From Opitutia bacterium UBA7876 (GTDB taxonomy: Bacteria; Verrucomicrobiota; Verrucomicrobiia; Opitutales; Seribacteraceae): a DNA stretch of 34,579 nt. A model generated the notes under the pieces. The model was not told the DNA's origin. It did not search any database and worked only from the letters and a program-made list of their open reading frames with translations. Positions within the stretch are counted from its first letter, which is position 1. The number at the start of each line of letters is the position of its first letter. The stretch is from positions 81,367-115,945 of the forward strand of contig DLRY01000058.1 of assembly GCA_002500665.1 (NCBI GenBank). The letters run 5' to 3'. Positions 24,503-32,934 of this stretch are shown here, in pieces. A program made the translations under genes and the position numbers.

Positions 24503-25495
24503 TCAAGCAGCGACCAAAGAGGCAAGAACCTTACGCGTCCCCTTGAAGGATCGTCGGCCGTGCATGCGCAGGTAGTTGTCCACGAGCGCGAGGTCGCCAT
24601 CTTTCCAAGGCAGGTCAAACGTTATCTCGTCAGCCAGTTCGCAGACCCGTTTGATTTCCGATGGATCGAGAGAAGATCCATCGCCAAGGGTGATCGACTT
24701 GGACGGATCGTTTCGGGAATCCTCCCAGCCCTTGAAGGCGGCGATGAGCTGGTTAAAGAAACTGCGTTTTCCGTTGTCCAGTTCGCGGACCGCCGGCAGG
24801 GTGGGGGAGGTGACTCGCAACTCGTCCTGTTCCTTCCACTCCCACGAGTATTCAAGCTCGGATAACCTAGCTTCGGCGCCGTCTCTGGAATCAACGCTTA
24901 GGGTGCTTTGCCAGCTTCGCCCCATGCCAGAGCCCAAGTCCGCCTCGGCAGGCATGACGTTCGAATAATTGAGTCCTTTCGCCAGACAATTTTGGGCCAA
25001 CCGGGGCAGCTCCTTCTCGATCCATGCCCAAAGCACGTCGGAGCGGCAAAGTGGGGTTTCTCCCCCTTCCTCCGTAGCTTTTTGGCAAAAGAAAAAGAGC
25101 TTGCTCGGATAGACCGGGGTCTGAGCCATTTCGTGGTGTAGAAAAATCGTAGTTTCGGGAGGTGCCTCGTTCGCGGAGAACACGCGAGGGGAATAGACTT
25201 TTCGCACCGCATTGGAGAGAGAATCCTCGTAGGTGAAATTGGGTAAGCCGAAGGCGGTAACGGCGGCGTCAAAGTCATCCGGCGTGGCCAAGGGCAATCC
25301 ACGCAGGAGGACCGCCCCATGAGTCGCGGATTGCTTTTCGATTTGGCTGGCGTTTTCAGCAATCCATTCACGCGCTTGCGCGAGCTCGCAGACTTCAAGT
25401 CCAAGGGCTATGGGGAATGTTGTGCCATCGTACTCTTGTTGATTGGGAAGGCTTAGGATCTTGGGCGAAAAGCCGAACTTCGAGGTGTCGCTCAT
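24503..25495 (-). CDS. TauD/TfdA-family Fe(II)/2-oxoglutarate dioxygenase, clavaminate-synthase-like
   Basis: A 330-residue cytoplasmic protein without a signal peptide. The iron facial triad is His120 and Glu122 (FLHHEMAQ) plus His312 (RMHGRRSF); Arg321 is placed to bind 2-oxoglutarate. The HxE instead of HxD motif and the run PVYPSKLFFFCQKATEEGGETPL match the clavaminate-synthase-like branch rather than taurine dioxygenase. Such enzymes hydroxylate or desaturate small molecules or peptides. Among secreted sulfatases it stands out as an intracellular oxidase. Oxidative cleavage of a sulfate ester (as in AtsK) is possible, but the motif does not favour it. A four-codon upstream ATG (25507) is the alternative start. 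The 101-base gap upstream holds a promoter candidate. Confidence 0.88.
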   Translation of the reverse strand: MSDTSKFGFSPKILSLPNQQEYDGTTFPIALGLEVCELAQAREWIAENASQIEKQSATHGAVLLRGLPLATPDDFDAAVTAFGLPNFTYEDSLSNAVRKVYSPRVFSANEAPPETTIFLHHEMAQTPVYPSKLFFFCQKATEEGGETPLCRSDVLWAWIEKELPRLAQNCLAKGLNYSNVMPAEADLGSGMGRSWQSTLSVDSRDGAEARLSELEYSWEWKEQDELRVTSPTLPAVRELDNGKRSFFNQLIAAFKGWEDSRNDPSKSITLGDGSSLDPSEIKRVCELADEITFDLPWKDGDLALVDNYLRMHGRRSFKGTRKVLASLVAA

Positions 25496-25535
25496 CACGA
25501 AGCACACTGAAGGGCATTTCCCGATCAGTTAAGCA

Positions 25536-25564
25536 AAATAGGTTCTCTTTCCTCGAATTTCCAA
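25536..25564 (-). promoter_or_regulatory. Promoter candidate upstream of dioxygenase gene
   Basis: On the minus strand TTGGAA (25564-25559), 17 bases, TATTTT (25541-25536); each hexamer matches four of six consensus positions. It lies about 40 bases before the dioxygenase ATG, in the largest gap of the minus-strand block between 34178 and 24461. Moderate to weak evidence for a separate transcript start. Confidence 0.28.
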
Positions 25565-25596
25565 AACCGACAAGGAACTGAACGGCTTTTTCGAAT

Positions 25597-26550
25597 TCAG
25601 CGGACACCTTTCGTCTTTAGGCGGATTCGGAAAACGTTCTTTCTGCCGGTGACGTAAAGAACTTTGCTCCCCGGTCCGGCGAATGCGCAATTGGTCGGGC
25701 TTTCCGGGACTGCAATCGTCTCGAGCAGTTTGCCTTTCGGGTTCCACACCCGCACGGCGTGAGGACCGGCGCAGTAGAGGTTGCCGAGATGGTCAACGGT
25801 CATGCCGTCACATCCGTAATCGCTGGCTAGCTTGACGTGGGCGAAAAGTCGTCGCCCGGAGGCGTTTCCATTTTTTGGATCGACCTCATAGGCATGTAGC
25901 TTCTGTTCCTTGTATTCGGATACGTAGAGCGTCTTCTCATCCGGTGAAAGCATCAAGCCGTTCGGTCCCTTCAGGCCGCTGATGACAGTCCGTGGGTTTC
26001 CGCCATCGGAGTCGAGCAGGTAGATCGATCCCGCCCCCGGCACCGTGACGTAGATCCGCCCTTTGCGATCAACCACCACGTCGTTGACTCCCACAGGGTA
26101 AATCTTCTTGTTCGGACCCATCCTCGTCGGCTTCAAGAGCACGGTTTCCGTCCCGTCCTCCTCGAGGCGGGCAAGGCTCTTCTCCCGTTGCTTGCACATT
26201 AGCAACCGTCCCCGCAAATCAAAGGCGAGCCCGTTGGCTCCGCCGGTCTCGTCGCGGAAGAGCGTGGTCTCAAGGGTCTTCACGTTGAGTAGCCAGATTC
26301 GCTGGTTGGGAATGTCGGTGAAGAGAAGATGGCCCTTCCCATCATAGAGCGGTCCCTCCACCGTTTCGTAGCCCGAGGCAAGTTTTTCCAGCTTCGCGTC
26401 CTCGGTGAAGAGGGCGCCCCGATTGGTTGCCTCGATATTGATATTCAATTTCGGAACCTGCTGATGCAGGCCCGGGTCTTTTTTCTGCCCTGCTAAAGGT
26501 GTCCCAACTGCGAAGCCGAACAAACAAAGTTTTCGCAAAGCCTCCGCCAT
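25597..26550 (-). CDS. Secreted SMP-30/gluconolactonase-like protein
   Basis: A 317-residue six-bladed propeller with an N-terminal hydrophobic signal (about 5-21). Metal-site positions of the SMP-30 family are all present: Glu in GYETVEGPLYDGKG, Asn in GVNDVVVDRKG and Asp in GCDGMTVDHLG, along with the family signatures GPNGLMLSPDEKTLYVSEY and NLYCAGPHAVRVWNPKG. The family hydrolyses sugar lactones using a divalent cation. It resembles the propeller half of the fusion at 17368-19095, but keeps the normal Glu ligand. I start at ATG 26550, overlapping the upstream sulfatase stop by one base (TGATG); a GTG one codon earlier is possible. Coupling to a sulfatase suggests it opens lactones of oxidised sugars released from the glycan. 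Confidence 0.9.
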   Translation of the reverse strand: MAEALRKLCLFGFAVGTPLAGQKKDPGLHQQVPKLNINIEATNRGALFTEDAKLEKLASGYETVEGPLYDGKGHLLFTDIPNQRIWLLNVKTLETTLFRDETGGANGLAFDLRGRLLMCKQREKSLARLEEDGTETVLLKPTRMGPNKKIYPVGVNDVVVDRKGRIYVTVPGAGSIYLLDSDGGNPRTVISGLKGPNGLMLSPDEKTLYVSEYKEQKLHAYEVDPKNGNASGRRLFAHVKLASDYGCDGMTVDHLGNLYCAGPHAVRVWNPKGKLLETIAVPESPTNCAFAGPGSKVLYVTGRKNVFRIRLKTKGVR

Positions 26551-27938
26551 CACTTCTCCAGCTTGTTCTTCCTCCCCTTTTTACCGCCTTTGTCCTTGGG
26601 CTTCTTGGGCTGAGTGGCGGTAAAGCCGGGCTTCGCGTCCAGAAGCTTGGTTGCCACGCCGGTATACTCGTCACCCTCTGCGAACTGGGCCTTCATTTGT
26701 TCGAGGACGAAGGAAAGTTTCTTGCGGGCGGTGCGTGCGTCCGGGGCGGCGGTGTCGGGATCGATGGGCTTGGCATGAGCCGGATCCTTGTGGAAATCGT
26801 AGAGGTAGCCTCCCTCGTAAAGCTTGTATCGGGTATCACGGGCAAAGTGCGTAGCGGTGCCGCGACCCTTGCCGTAATAACTTACGTAGGCCCAATCCCT
26901 CGGCTTGTAATCCTTGCGGCCCATAAGCCTGCCGGCAAAACTGTGGCCGTCGATGGTCACGCCTTTGGGTAGGTTGGCGCCGCCAAGTTCGGCAAAGGTG
27001 GGCAACATGTCGCTAAAGTCGATCGGGTCGTCCAGTACTCGGCCGCTGGCGCCCCCGGCCGGGTAATTGACAACCAGGGGCACGCGCATTCCCATCTCGG
27101 ACATGTTGCTCCCTTTCGCTCCGGGCCAGTCGTGCTCCCCGACCTTTGCCCCGACGATGCCCCTGTGCGTGCCATTGTCGCCGGTGTAAAGAATGACGGT
27201 GTTCTTCCTTAGTCCGAGATTGTCAAGGTGAGCGATCACCCTGCCCACGATCTTGTCCGTGTAGGCGACCATGTCGACCATGAGGTCCAAGTTGTTCCCC
27301 TTGGGCGCGTTCTTGTCGGTGTCGGGCGTCGGAACGAAGGGGCTGTGGGTCAGGATCATAGGGTAGTAGCAGAAAAAGGGCTCTTCCTTGTTGCGACTGA
27401 TGAAATCGAACATGAAGCCACTAACTACGTCGGGCCCGTATTCCCCCTTTCCACCCGGCAGGACTTTCCCGTTTTGGATCAATTCCCCGACGTTGCCGTA
27501 GCGGGTCGATTTGTTCTCCAACCACCAGAGGCAATACTCGTCGAAGCCAAAATGCCCTGGCAGCTTGCGATCTTGGCCGAGTTGCCACTTGCCGACTATG
27601 CAGGTCTTGTAACCCGCGTCCCGCATGACGTGGCCAAAGGTTTTCTCGCGCGGGTCGAGGATACCGAAGGTCTTGTAGTTTCGAAAATTGTAGCGTCCCG
27701 TCATGATCTTCACCCGGGTCGGGGTGCAGACGGGTTGGGACACGCAATTGGTGAAGCGCAGTCCGTTTGCCGCCAGCTTGTCCAGATTCGGCGTCTTGTA
27801 TGGGGTTCCCCCGTTTGCACTGAGCGTTTCGTAGCCGAGGTCGTCGGCCATCATGAGGATGACGTTGGGCCGCTTGGCCGCGAAGCAAACAAAGGGGCAG
27901 GCAAGAAGCAAGCAAAAGACTACTGGGCGAAGATTCAT
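26550..27938 (-). CDS. Secreted sulfatase with GKWQLG variant motif
   Basis: A 462-residue exported sulfatase (signal peptide 1-21). RPNVILMMADDLGYE and ILYTGDNGTHRG supply the metal ligands; the formylglycine precursor is Cys71 in PVCTPTRVKIMTG. The usual GKWHLG motif reads GKWQLG, replacing the His that normally contacts the sulfate or leaving group; the pattern around it (GQDRKLPGHFGFDEYCLWWLENKSTRY) is a recognisable subgroup in planctomycete and verrucomicrobial genomes. The last 20 or so residues are Lys/Gly-rich and likely disordered. It lies 19 bases after another sulfatase and overlaps the SMP-30 gene start by one base. The protein is probably active but with altered specificity; this is inference. 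Confidence 0.9.
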   Translation of the reverse strand: MNLRPVVFCLLLACPFVCFAAKRPNVILMMADDLGYETLSANGGTPYKTPNLDKLAANGLRFTNCVSQPVCTPTRVKIMTGRYNFRNYKTFGILDPREKTFGHVMRDAGYKTCIVGKWQLGQDRKLPGHFGFDEYCLWWLENKSTRYGNVGELIQNGKVLPGGKGEYGPDVVSGFMFDFISRNKEEPFFCYYPMILTHSPFVPTPDTDKNAPKGNNLDLMVDMVAYTDKIVGRVIAHLDNLGLRKNTVILYTGDNGTHRGIVGAKVGEHDWPGAKGSNMSEMGMRVPLVVNYPAGGASGRVLDDPIDFSDMLPTFAELGGANLPKGVTIDGHSFAGRLMGRKDYKPRDWAYVSYYGKGRGTATHFARDTRYKLYEGGYLYDFHKDPAHAKPIDPDTAAPDARTARKKLSFVLEQMKAQFAEGDEYTGVATKLLDAKPGFTATQPKKPKDKGGKKGRKNKLEK

Positions 27939-27957
27939 GATCCGTTCTTGGATTCCA

Positions 27958-29445
27958 TCATTTTTTGTTCGGGGCGCAGGGTTTTCCGTCGAGGTAGCTC
28001 TGGAGAAGCTCGCTCATCTTTTTAACCCGCTCGGGATACTTGGCGTAGAGGTTGTCGGACTGGCGGGGGTCTTCCCTCAGGTTGAACAACAAGCCTTCAT
28101 GACCTTTCCCGTATGCCTTGAGACCGAAATGGTCGAGGTAGGCGGAACTTTCCCTCTTGGCCGCTCCCGTCGGGGCATTGATGTACACCCAATCTCCCTG
28201 CCGAAGGGCGAACTTTTTCGGGGAGGTGTTCTGGACGGTTGCCACGCGCAGGGGTTTGTCGTACTTCTCCCCCTTGAGGACCGGCAACAAGTTGTAGCTG
28301 TCTATGGCTTCCTTGTTCCCAAGGCGGTGACCAATGATCTTGGCAAAGGTTTCGGCTAGGTCGACTTGGCTCACCACTTCCTGGGAAACCGAGCCTCGCT
28401 TGATTTTTCCGGGCCATTTGACGATGAAGGGCACGCGGTGTCCTCCCTCGTAGACGTCGCGCTTGACGCCTCGATATTTGCCCGAGCTCCATTGCTTGAA
28501 TTCCTCCAGCCTTTCGAACGCATGGGTCTCGGGTCCATTGTCGGCGGAGAAGACGACCAACGTGTCGTCGGCGAATCCGTGTTTCTTCAATGCGTTCATC
28601 ACTTTGCCCACCATGGCATCGGTCTCGATGACGAAGTCGCCGTAGTAGCCGGCTTTCGATTTTCCGTGATAAGATTTGTTGGGAACGATCGGGTAGTGGG
28701 GCGAATTGAAGGCGAGATAAGCGAAGAAGGGTTGATCCTTTTTCTGCTTCGAAATCCACTCGACGGTCTTTTGGGTAATGGTGGGCAGGATGTCGTAGGG
28801 GCTCCAGCTTTCGGCCATCGGGCCCGCCCGGAAGCTTCCTCCTCCAGCAAGGGGTCTGGACTTGATGACGGGCTTGGTGGGAATGGTGACGAAGCGGTCC
28901 CCCTCGATCCAGCAGTAGGGAGGGAAGTTGATGGTGCCGTCCCCGAAGTAATAATCAAAACCCTGATCGAGTGGTCCATCGGGAAAGCGCTTGGTCCAGT
29001 CATAGGACTCGGCCCGGGGATCTCCTTTTTTTGCACCCGGCTTGCGGATGGCATCGAAGTCCCAGCCGAGGTGCCACTTACCGAAGCAGCCCGTGCGGTA
29101 GCCCTTTTTCTTGAACATCTTGGCGATGGTGAAGTCATCGGGCTCGAAGACCGTTCCGCCAAAGGCTCCTACGATGCCGTGGAAGCGGCGCCAGTGGTGC
29201 TGTCCGGTCAGCAGGGCGAAGCGACTGGGCGTGCAGATCCCGGAGGAACTGTGCCCGTCGGTGAAGGTGATCCCCTCGGAGGCCAAGCGGTCCAGGTTCG
29301 GGGTCCGGATCTTCGCATTGGCGTCCCCATAGGAAACGTCGGCCACACCCATGTCGTCGGCATAGAGAATGACCACGTTGGGTCGCTCGGCCGCTTGACC
29401 AGCCAGAGCAAGAGAGAAGAAGAGGGCGAATAAGAATCGATTCAT
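27958..29445 (-). CDS. Secreted arylsulfatase
   Basis: A 495-residue exported sulfatase (signal peptide about 1-19, MNRFLFALFFSLALAGQAA). It has RPNVVILYADDMGVADVSYG, formylglycine precursor Cys71 in GICTPSRFALLTGQHHWR, CFGKWHLGWDF with both Lys and His, DQGFDYYFG, NSPHYPIVPN, and VVFSADNGPETHAFERLEEFKQWSSGKYRGVKRDVYEGGHRVPF. I start at ATG 29445, which overlaps the sialidase stop by four bases (ATGA); the frame stays open for another 54 codons but that part is not signal-like and overlaps the sialidase. An internal insertion around residues 130-185 (charged, with aromatic loops) may shape the substrate site. Substrate unknown; the sialidase partner suggests an acidic glycan. Confidence 0.93.
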   Translation of the reverse strand: MNRFLFALFFSLALAGQAAERPNVVILYADDMGVADVSYGDANAKIRTPNLDRLASEGITFTDGHSSSGICTPSRFALLTGQHHWRRFHGIVGAFGGTVFEPDDFTIAKMFKKKGYRTGCFGKWHLGWDFDAIRKPGAKKGDPRAESYDWTKRFPDGPLDQGFDYYFGDGTINFPPYCWIEGDRFVTIPTKPVIKSRPLAGGGSFRAGPMAESWSPYDILPTITQKTVEWISKQKKDQPFFAYLAFNSPHYPIVPNKSYHGKSKAGYYGDFVIETDAMVGKVMNALKKHGFADDTLVVFSADNGPETHAFERLEEFKQWSSGKYRGVKRDVYEGGHRVPFIVKWPGKIKRGSVSQEVVSQVDLAETFAKIIGHRLGNKEAIDSYNLLPVLKGEKYDKPLRVATVQNTSPKKFALRQGDWVYINAPTGAAKRESSAYLDHFGLKAYGKGHEGLLFNLREDPRQSDNLYAKYPERVKKMSELLQSYLDGKPCAPNKK

Positions 29446-30626
29446 TGTATTTGGTAGGGTTTGCTCAGTTTGTCCTTCCCGTCCGTCAAATCCTTCAGGG
29501 AGACGCGCAGGAAGGTCATTTTGACGTCGTTTTCGAAGAAGATCCCGATATCGCCATTTTTGCAGACCGTGATCGCGGAGTAGGCAGCGGGGCCTTTTTC
29601 CAGGCATTTCTTATGGGCCCAGGTTTCCCCATTGTCATAACTCAAGGAAAGAACGAGGTTCTTCCGGCCTTTTTGACTGTGCGAATTGACGAACAAAAGG
29701 CGGTCCCTCGCATAGCCGTCCTTTTTTGAGGTGTATACCAGTGGCTCGGCATTGCAGCCCGGATCGGGCAGGTTGGTTTCTTTTTTGCTCACCCACGTTT
29801 TGCCTTGGTCGGTCGAGCGGTGAACGTATCGATATCCCGAGCCGTTTACGCGGGCGTTGATCATCCAGATTCCGTTACTCAGTTCGACGAATTTCGACTC
29901 GTTGGCCGGGGAGAAGGGAGATGCTTTCCTCAAGGCTCCCCAAGTCTTGCCCTGATCGGAACTCCCGAACAAGTAGCCTGCTTTCCCAACGTGAGCCACG
30001 GTGTGAACGAGCAGTCCCGAGCGGGTTTGCGTTCCTCTTCCCGAGGTGACGAAAACAAAATCTCTTCTCGTGAGGTGATCGGGCAGGATTTGATCACGGA
30101 TATCCTCGGGTTCGGACCAGGTCTTCCCATGATCGTCACTGGTTTGGAGGTAATAACGATAGTCGACCGCTGTTCTCGAAGGCCTCTCCTTGTTGAACTT
30201 CACGTCGTGGTCGAGGTAGTTGTAAAAGCAAAAAATCCGGCCCGTTTTACGATCAAGGATCAAGGAGGCGTCGGATCCAACCTCTCCGTCGGGAAAATCA
30301 GTCATGAATTCGATATCAGTCCAAGTGTTTCCGTTGTCCGAGCTTCTCTTGTAGGCAATGTCGATGTTACGGGTGTGCTGAAGATCACGGGTGGTGTTGC
30401 GGCGGGCATCAATAACTGCGAGCAGATCCCCATTCCTTGCCGTTACGAGCGCGGGAATCCGGAAGTACTTGGAACCACCGTCTCCCTGAGGGAAAATCAC
30501 CTTGCGAAATGCATGGGAAAGAAGAGGGAAGTCGTAGGCGTTTTGGCCCGCTGCATGGAAATGCAGGCACGCAAGCAAGAGAGTCAGCGGCAAAAGACGG
30601 GGAAAATTTCGCTTTCGGCAGAACAT
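29442..30626 (-). CDS. Secreted exo-sialidase (GH33-like)
   Basis: A 394-residue exported protein with a signal peptide (about 1-26, after a basic start MFCRKRNFPRLL). It has the sialidase FRIP motif (KYFRIPALVTARNGDLLAVIDAR), whose arginine binds the substrate carboxylate, and five Asp boxes (SSDNGNTW, TSDDHGKTW, SSDQGKTW, STDQGKTW and SYDNGETW). The late motif AYSAITVCKNGDIGIFFE corresponds to the Tyr/Glu region of exo-alpha-sialidases. It is therefore a better candidate for a true sialidase than the protein at 14424-15563. Marine PVC sialidases may also act on Kdn or other ulosonic acids. ATG 30626 is chosen because the longer frame (to 30767) overlaps the DUF1592 gene. It follows that gene by 10 bases and overlaps the next sulfatase by four. 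Confidence 0.92.
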   Translation of the reverse strand: MFCRKRNFPRLLPLTLLLACLHFHAAGQNAYDFPLLSHAFRKVIFPQGDGGSKYFRIPALVTARNGDLLAVIDARRNTTRDLQHTRNIDIAYKRSSDNGNTWTDIEFMTDFPDGEVGSDASLILDRKTGRIFCFYNYLDHDVKFNKERPSRTAVDYRYYLQTSDDHGKTWSEPEDIRDQILPDHLTRRDFVFVTSGRGTQTRSGLLVHTVAHVGKAGYLFGSSDQGKTWGALRKASPFSPANESKFVELSNGIWMINARVNGSGYRYVHRSTDQGKTWVSKKETNLPDPGCNAEPLVYTSKKDGYARDRLLFVNSHSQKGRKNLVLSLSYDNGETWAHKKCLEKGPAAYSAITVCKNGDIGIFFENDVKMTFLRVSLKDLTDGKDKLSKPYQIQ

Positions 30627-30636
30627 GGCATTCTCT

Positions 30637-32934
30637 CTATTTCCTGCCGAATGCAGGGTGGGCCGCGATGGCGTGGATGGCGGCCCGAAGAGAGAAATCC
30701 TTATCGGCTGTCGATTCGTAGACTGCCTCGAGGTGCGGCCGGTCGGCAAGCGTGAGCTCGCGTCCATAGGCGTAGCTCATGAGTTTTCCGATGATGCCCT
30801 TGATGATTCGTTTCTTGTCGGCCATCAGAGCGGTCTTGAGCGTGGGCAGGTCACGCACCTCGCGGCCGTTGGGAAGGGTCATGGCGGCTTCAATCGGTAC
30901 CTTGGTGAATTTTATTTTCTTCGTAAACATGGTTTGCTCAGGGTCGGCGGGAAGCTCTTCAACGTGGCGGTACTCGTTGCGCTTGCGCCCGACCGGATCG
31001 TAGTATTCGAGGGCGAAACCAAGTGGGTCGATCTTCGAATGACAGCGGGAGCAGCTTTCAAGCTGTTGATGCTTGAGAATGGCCTCACGGATGGTTGTGG
31101 TTCCACGGATGTCCGGTTCGTTGATCAGTATGTCGGCAGGCGGTTCGATGCGTTCGTTGTAGAGGTTCTTGAGAATCCAGGACCCCCTGTGGATTGGGGA
31201 GGTAGCGAAATCGGTAGAGGTTAGCTTGAGGAAACCGGCTTGGGCCACGAGCCCGCCCCTTTCGCTTTTTGCAGGCAGTTTGACCGGCACGAAGGCATCC
31301 CCTTTCACGGCAGGCAATCCGTAGAAGCGGGCCAGGCGGTCGTTGGCCATGACGAAGTCCGAGTCTATGAAATGTTCCATTCCAAGATCCTTCTCAAGCA
31401 GGTAGCGAAAGAGTTCGCGGCCTTCGCGCCCCATGGAGTCAACCGTCATGCGGCGCACGTTCTTGAACACCCGTACGTCGGGCCCGAAGTCGTCCACCTT
31501 GTCGCGTTGCAACCACTGACGCGTGAAGTCTTCGACGAAACGGCTGGATTTGGCGTCCTTGAGCATCCGCTCAACCTGAATCGACGGATCCTTGGCCAGG
31601 GCCCCGGATCTGGCCGCGTTAAGAAGGTTAGCGTCCGGGACGGAGTTCCAGAGGAAATAAGACAGACGGTGAGCCCGTTCCACGGCGGTCAATTCAGGCG
31701 ACTCGGCCTTGTAGATGAAGTGAGGGGAAGTCAACAGAGCGATCAACACGCTGCGGGCAGTGGCGGTCATCGAGGCACCGGATTTATCTTGGATTCGGGC
31801 GATCTCGACAAATGCTTTTTGATCCTCCGCCGCAAGGGGCCGCTGAGTGAGCAACAACGCTATGTGATCGACCAGTTCCGCCGGATTCATTTTCGGCTTG
31901 GGGAGGATGGCTTTCATCGCTTCGGTCGGCCATGTCTCGATCAACGGGCCGGTTACCCGCAGATGAGAGAAGCGCATGGCGGGACCCTTGTGTTTGCCTT
32001 TTTCAAGGCTTCTGCCCGGCACGCGGGCGCTGTCGAAGGTGAAGGCCAGGCGGTCGCCCGTCCTGAGGGTGAGCTCGGTCGTAAAGCCTTTCGAGCCATG
32101 CGGCATGGGTATCCGGCGAATATTGCGAAAGCTGGTCGGATGCCGTCCGTCTCCGAGATTGATCCCGATGACCTCGCCTTCTTGGGATTTTTCCGAATAG
32201 GCCTTCACGTCGAGCCGATAAAGGCCGAAGGCGGGAATGACGAATTGATCGTGGCTCTCCGTATCAATGGAAAAATGCAGATTACTGCGGTAGGGACGAA
32301 AGCCCGTGAGAACGTAATCGTCTCCATCGCGGAAATCTCCGCCCCCGCCGGTTGCAAAGTTTTTGCTGCCGTGAAAATGCCGGGCGTCGAATTCCCAGGT
32401 CGTCGCCTGAGGTTTTGCATCCGGCAGCACCCGCTCGGCGATGAAGCGCGCCGTCTTGAGATAGGCCATTAGCTGATGCGGCGACATCAGGTGGGCCTCG
32501 CCAAATTTGTCGAACCCATGTTCCACGTGATCGGGTGGAAGCAAGCCGGTTAAATCAAAGTTTATTCCGAAGAGGTCTTGCATCGAATGGGTGTATTCGG
32601 CTCGGGTGAGCCGCTTGAGAGGGTTGTCCGGACGTTGGGCGAGGATGCGTGCCTGCAGGGTCTGCAGAATCTCGGCTACAACTTCGCCTTTGGGTTGCGG
32701 TGCATCCTCGGGAGGCATTTCGCCGGCCTCGAGCACGGTAGCGATGGTCTCCAGCAACTCCTTGTCGCCCAAGATCGCCCCGGACGGCTTGTCCAACCGC
32801 AGCTTGCCCTTTTGTTTTTCAGGACCGTGGCACTTGACGCAGTTTTGGGCGAAGAATCGTTCCAGTTTGGGCTCCGCCTGAAGAATGCCGGAGAGGAGAA
32901 AGCCCGTCAGCAGGGCTGTCCATGGCCGCCGCAT
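30637..32934 (-). CDS. DUF1592/DUF1587/DUF1588/DUF1585 haem-motif protein (copy 2)
   Basis: A 765-residue exported protein, about 100 residues shorter than the copy at 19111-21699. The signal peptide is about 1-20 (MRRPWTALLTGFLLSGILQA). The first haem site is Cys32-Cys35-His36 (NCVKCHGPEKQKGKL), then LKRLTRAEYTHSMQDLFG, VEHGFDKFGEAHLMSPHQLMAYL (DUF1587), AHRLSYFLWNSVPDANLL (DUF1592) and RGGLVAQAGFLKLTSTDFATSPIHRGSW (DUF1588). The second haem-like motif is Cys628-Cys631-His632 (CSRCHSKIDPLGFALEYYDPVG). I start at ATG 32934, overlapping the DUF1552 stop by one base (TGATG); a longer frame to 33048 lies inside that gene. The two copies are clearly diverged, so the duplication is old. Role unknown; likely periplasmic and redox-linked. 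Confidence 0.93.
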   Translation of the reverse strand: MRRPWTALLTGFLLSGILQAEPKLERFFAQNCVKCHGPEKQKGKLRLDKPSGAILGDKELLETIATVLEAGEMPPEDAPQPKGEVVAEILQTLQARILAQRPDNPLKRLTRAEYTHSMQDLFGINFDLTGLLPPDHVEHGFDKFGEAHLMSPHQLMAYLKTARFIAERVLPDAKPQATTWEFDARHFHGSKNFATGGGGDFRDGDDYVLTGFRPYRSNLHFSIDTESHDQFVIPAFGLYRLDVKAYSEKSQEGEVIGINLGDGRHPTSFRNIRRIPMPHGSKGFTTELTLRTGDRLAFTFDSARVPGRSLEKGKHKGPAMRFSHLRVTGPLIETWPTEAMKAILPKPKMNPAELVDHIALLLTQRPLAAEDQKAFVEIARIQDKSGASMTATARSVLIALLTSPHFIYKAESPELTAVERAHRLSYFLWNSVPDANLLNAARSGALAKDPSIQVERMLKDAKSSRFVEDFTRQWLQRDKVDDFGPDVRVFKNVRRMTVDSMGREGRELFRYLLEKDLGMEHFIDSDFVMANDRLARFYGLPAVKGDAFVPVKLPAKSERGGLVAQAGFLKLTSTDFATSPIHRGSWILKNLYNERIEPPADILINEPDIRGTTTIREAILKHQQLESCSRCHSKIDPLGFALEYYDPVGRKRNEYRHVEELPADPEQTMFTKKIKFTKVPIEAAMTLPNGREVRDLPTLKTALMADKKRIIKGIIGKLMSYAYGRELTLADRPHLEAVYESTADKDFSLRAAIHAIAAHPAFGRK

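Noticed and set aside
28366..29433. A 355-codon open frame on the plus strand
   Set aside because: It lies entirely opposite a sulfatase gene with all catalytic motifs intact. Its translation has no recognisable domain and a shadow-like composition.
29805..30755. A 316-codon open frame on the plus strand
   Set aside because: It is opposite the sialidase gene with its five Asp boxes; the frame is a by-product of codon bias.
31240..32472. A 410-codon open frame on the plus strand
   Set aside because: It lies antisense within the DUF1592 gene (copy 2), whose haem and family motifs are unmistakable. The antisense product has no domain, signal or partner.
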